Below are positions 4,682 through 5,473 of a stretch of DNA of 5,473 bases, one piece after another. This DNA comes from Actinomycetota bacterium (GTDB taxonomy: Bacteria > Actinomycetota > Acidimicrobiia > Acidimicrobiales > JACDEA01), in NCBI GenBank assembly GCA_013816725.1, contig JACDEA010000185.1:1-5473 (forward strand), in the 5' to 3' direction. Within the stretch, counting starts at the first letter, position 1, and each line of letters opens with the position of its first letter. A model generated the notes under the pieces. The model did not search any database, was not told where the DNA came from, and worked only from the letters and a program-made list of their open reading frames with translations. Both the position numbers and the translations under genes were made by a program.

Positions 4682-5473
4682 GCCGGTTGGCTCCGGCGGC
4701 GGCGGGAAACGACGAGATAGCGGAAGGCGGCCACCCACAGGACGATCTCGACCGCGACGAACGCGATCCGGCCCACCGACCTGCGGTAGTGCAGCGTGGC
4801 CGTGCCACCGCGCTCGACGGTGAAGGCGTTGGCCCAGCCGAGCGCGCGGTTGCCGGTCGCAGTGCGCCCGCCGACAACGAGCTGCCAGTTGGCCGACGCC
4901 GCTTCGGCGAAGTACACGGTGTCGCCGGCCCTCGCCCGACCGCTGAACCGCACCGGCGACTTCTCCGACCGCAGCGTGGGCACGCCGCCGACGATGTCGG
5001 ACTTTCGCACGGTCTCGGGGCGCTTGCGATCACGGGCCAAGCGGGATCGGCCCGGGCCCCACGCGGCGTTCTCGTAGACGAGCTGATCGGTGTCACGCGA
5101 CACGAGCTTGAGGTCGAGTTGCGCGGCCAGCGCGGTAGCGGCCGTCGTGGGGAGGCCGCCCAGGCGCGGTGCGTCGCGGCCAGGCCCGGCGGCGTCGACC
5201 ACGACGATGTAGCGAATGGCCATCGGCGCCAGCTCCGAGCCCAGGCGGGTGCTGTTGCCCGCCTCGGCCAGGTGCAGCGCATCGGCGGTCAACCCGGTCA
5301 CGCCGTCGTCCGACGCCGGCCAGAGCGTGGTGACGTCGGGGACGCCGCCGGCGGACAGCGCGTAGGCGACGCCGTCACCGAGCGGCCAGCCCTGCGTTGG
5401 GAGCGCCTCGGGGTCGCCGATCCACAGCACGCGGAACGCACCATTGGCCCGGAGGTCCGGCATCCACGAGAAC
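4678..5473 (-). CDS. C-terminal part of a large membrane protein, probable GT2-type glycosyltransferase fusion; truncated by window edge
   Basis: About 264 C-terminal residues are present. The frame is open through the right edge (F-S-W precede the Met at 5463), so that Met is internal. Counting it as residue 1, there is an alpha/beta-like segment with RVLWIGDPEALP (11-22) and RYIVVVDA (84-91), a charged stretch (about 138-155), a beta-sandwich-like segment ending near GWANAFTVERGG, one membrane helix (about 232-251) and a short basic tail (RRRR, 255-258), which by the positive-inside rule is cytoplasmic. The soluble part should therefore lie outside the membrane. This resembles the C-terminus of the ~1000-residue actinobacterial proteins that join a family 2 glycosyltransferase to a polytopic membrane region and sit upstream of DUF5719; the catalytic part is outside the window, so the enzyme call is inferred. 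No cysteine occurs in the fragment. The stop overlaps the start of the DUF5719-like gene by four bases, indicating translational coupling. Confidence 0.78.
   Translation of the reverse strand, partial: FSWMPDLRANGAFRVLWIGDPEALPTQGWPLGDGVAYALSAGGVPDVTTLWPASDDGVTGLTADALHLAEAGNSTRLGSELAPMAIRYIVVVDAAGPGRDAPRLGGLPTTAATALAAQLDLKLVSRDTDQLVYENAAWGPGRSRLARDRKRPETVRKSDIVGGVPTLRSEKSPVRFSGRARAGDTVYFAEAASANWQLVVGGRTATGNRALGWANAFTVERGGTATLHYRRSVGRIAFVAVEIVLWVAAFRYLVVSRRRRSQPA
4691..4694 (-). promoter_or_regulatory. Shine-Dalgarno site that fixes the DUF5719-like start
   Basis: Read on the minus strand this is GGAG, nine bases before the ATG at 4681. It lies inside the last codons of the upstream gene. Together with the ATGA overlap it selects this start over the upstream ATG at 4738. 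Confidence 0.55.

Noticed and set aside
4682..4738. Upstream ATG start at 4738 for the DUF5719-like gene
   Set aside because: It adds 19 Arg/Pro-rich residues inside the upstream gene's membrane-helix region, while ATG 4681 has the ATGA overlap and a GGAG at good spacing.
3843..4823. Plus-strand open frame of 326 residues opposite the DUF5719-like gene
   Set aside because: Antisense shadow with Thr/Ser/Arg/Pro-rich composition, no recognisable domain and overlap with two coupled minus-strand genes.

Overview
The window is high-GC, densely coding DNA. It most likely comes from an actinomycete-phylum genome, and the class Acidimicrobiia fits best. The evidence is the strong G/C bias at third codon positions, an FtsH zinc motif of the HEGGH type that is usual in actinobacterial FtsH, and a DUF5719-like secreted protein coupled to a large membrane glycosyltransferase-like protein, an arrangement typical of Actinobacteria. 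The class-level call is inference. I see no RNA gene, CRISPR array, insertion sequence, attachment site or phage gene.

Layout from left to right. (1) 1-1252, plus strand: the C-terminal two thirds of the membrane AAA+ zinc protease FtsH, cut by the window edge. (2) 1259-1717, minus strand: a small membrane-anchored thioredoxin-fold protein with a CATC redox motif, convergent with ftsH and only 6 bp from it. (3) 1739-3208, plus strand: a 12-helix major facilitator superfamily transporter resembling the Spinster-like group, divergent from the thioredoxin gene across 21 bp. (4) 3269-4681, minus strand: a secreted or membrane-anchored DUF5719-like protein that I read as four tandem beta-rich modules of about 105 residues. 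(5) 4678-5473, minus strand: the C-terminal part of a large membrane protein, probably the actinobacterial GT2-type glycosyltransferase that normally precedes DUF5719. It overlaps the DUF5719 gene by an ATGA and continues beyond the window.

Genes 5 and 4 clearly form one translationally coupled unit, probably working together at the outer face of the cytoplasmic membrane in envelope glycan assembly. The other three genes sit on alternating strands and share no obvious pathway. FtsH handles membrane-protein quality control, the thioredoxin-like protein handles disulfide redox chemistry, and the transporter exports or imports an unknown, possibly lipidic, small molecule. The intergenic gaps (6, 21 and 60 bp) are so short that promoters and terminators must overlap coding sequence or be minimal; two GC-rich inverted repeats sit at the two convergent junctions.

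I do not see a clearly new biological system. The points most worth a second look are the regular four-module architecture of the DUF5719-like protein, the apparent one-turn shift of charged residues in helices 1 and 4 of the transporter, and the unusual membrane topology suggested for the thioredoxin.
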